DNA of 5,686 nt from the NCBI GenBank assembly GCA_007132865.1, contig SLNU01000045.1:1-5686 (forward strand). Reading direction: 5' to 3'. The stretch is from Bacteroidales bacterium. Its GTDB lineage: Bacteria; Bacteroidota; Bacteroidia; Bacteroidales; UBA7960. The position numbers and the translations under genes were made by a program. Each line of letters begins with the position of its first letter. Position 1 is the first letter of the stretch. Positions 5,426-5,686 of the stretch are shown in pieces. Under the pieces are notes generated by a model. That model was not told where the DNA came from. It made no database searches and was given only the letters and a program-made list of their open reading frames with translations.

Positions 5426-5686
5426 CTAGTAGCAGCGGTTCAGACAGTCAATCATCTGGCTCAGGGCTTCGTGCTTGAGAAAATAAAACGTATTCTTGCC
5501 GCTTCTGCGGGAATCCAACACACCTTTGGTTTTCAAAATGTTCAGGTGGTGAGATGCGGATGCCTGTTCAATCTTAAGGGTTTCATATATTTCGGTAACG
5601 TTCATCTGCTCCTTGTTTTCCAGGAGGCCAATGATGGCGATGCGCATCGGATGGGCAATGGCCCTCAGTTTGCTGGCTGCTTCTTC
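5426..5686 (-). CDS. ArsR-type winged-helix transcriptional regulator, N-terminus outside window
   Basis: DNA-binding repressor-type protein of the ArsR/SmtB superfamily. The frame stays open to the window edge, and codons 5686-5648 upstream of the ATG at 5647 read EEAASKLRAIAHP, the typical ArsR opening helix (compare LKALAHPxR). So the gene starts beyond the window and the ATG at 5647 is internal. Of the 86 visible residues, about 30-57 form the helix-turn-helix, with recognition helix QASASHHLNILKTKG (41-55), and 57-70 form the beta wing (LDSRRSGKNTFYFL). The classic metal-binding ELCVCDL motif is absent; two cysteines lie at the very C-terminus (C81, C85). The signal sensed is unknown. 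A strong terminator follows, so it is not co-transcribed with the DUF1573 gene, and its target may be upstream genes outside the window. Confidence 0.85.
   Translation of the reverse strand, partial: EEAASKLRAIAHPMRIAIIGLLENKEQMNVTEIYETLKIEQASASHHLNILKTKGVLDSRRSGKNTFYFLKHEALSQMIDCLNRCY

Noticed and set aside
5426..5647. Regulator gene as a complete 73-residue protein starting at 5647
   Set aside because: The frame continues upstream to the window edge and encodes conserved ArsR N-terminal helix residues (KLRAIAHP), so the ATG at 5647 is internal and the gene is cut.

Overview
This window most likely comes from a member of the Bacteroidota. The evidence is an N-terminal MauE/DoxX-like membrane protein of the type annotated as 'BT_3928 family' in Bacteroides relatives, small secreted DUF1573 proteins, generally weak Shine-Dalgarno sequences, and one candidate TAnnTTTG promoter box. 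Coding DNA is moderately GC-rich and the spacers are AT-rich. I cannot assign a genus.

The left half (1-2969) reads on the + strand. It starts inside a carotenoid operon: the C-terminal half of a CrtI-type phytoene desaturase (1-749), a phytoene synthase crtB whose start overlaps the crtI stop (730-1563), and ispH three bases later (1567-2430), the last enzyme of the MEP isoprenoid pathway. IspH makes IPP and DMAPP. A prenyltransferase outside the window would build GGPP, CrtB condenses two GGPP to phytoene, and CrtI desaturates it, so precursor supply and carotenoid synthesis sit in one unit. After a 59-bp AT-rich gap holding a 10-bp direct repeat comes tadA (2490-2969), the tRNA adenosine-34 deaminase, probably unrelated in function.

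The right half (3023-5686) reads on the - strand and converges on tadA across a 53-bp spacer made mostly of an imperfect tandem repeat. In transcription order from the right edge: an ArsR-type regulator cut by the window end (5426-5686) with a strong intrinsic terminator; a secreted DUF1573 protein (4795-5196) with its own terminator; then a second, paralogous DUF1573 protein (4160-4561) that forms a two-gene unit with the polytopic membrane protein (3023-4156), whose ribosome-binding site lies in the last codons of the DUF1573 gene. The two DUF1573 copies share about half their mature residues and an unusual CCGTR motif where the family normally has CGCT.

No RNA gene, insertion sequence, CRISPR array or obvious horizontally acquired element is visible. 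I see no clear new multi-gene system. The best leads are the CCGTR-type DUF1573 pair and its link to the cysteine-containing MauE-like/thioredoxin-like membrane protein.
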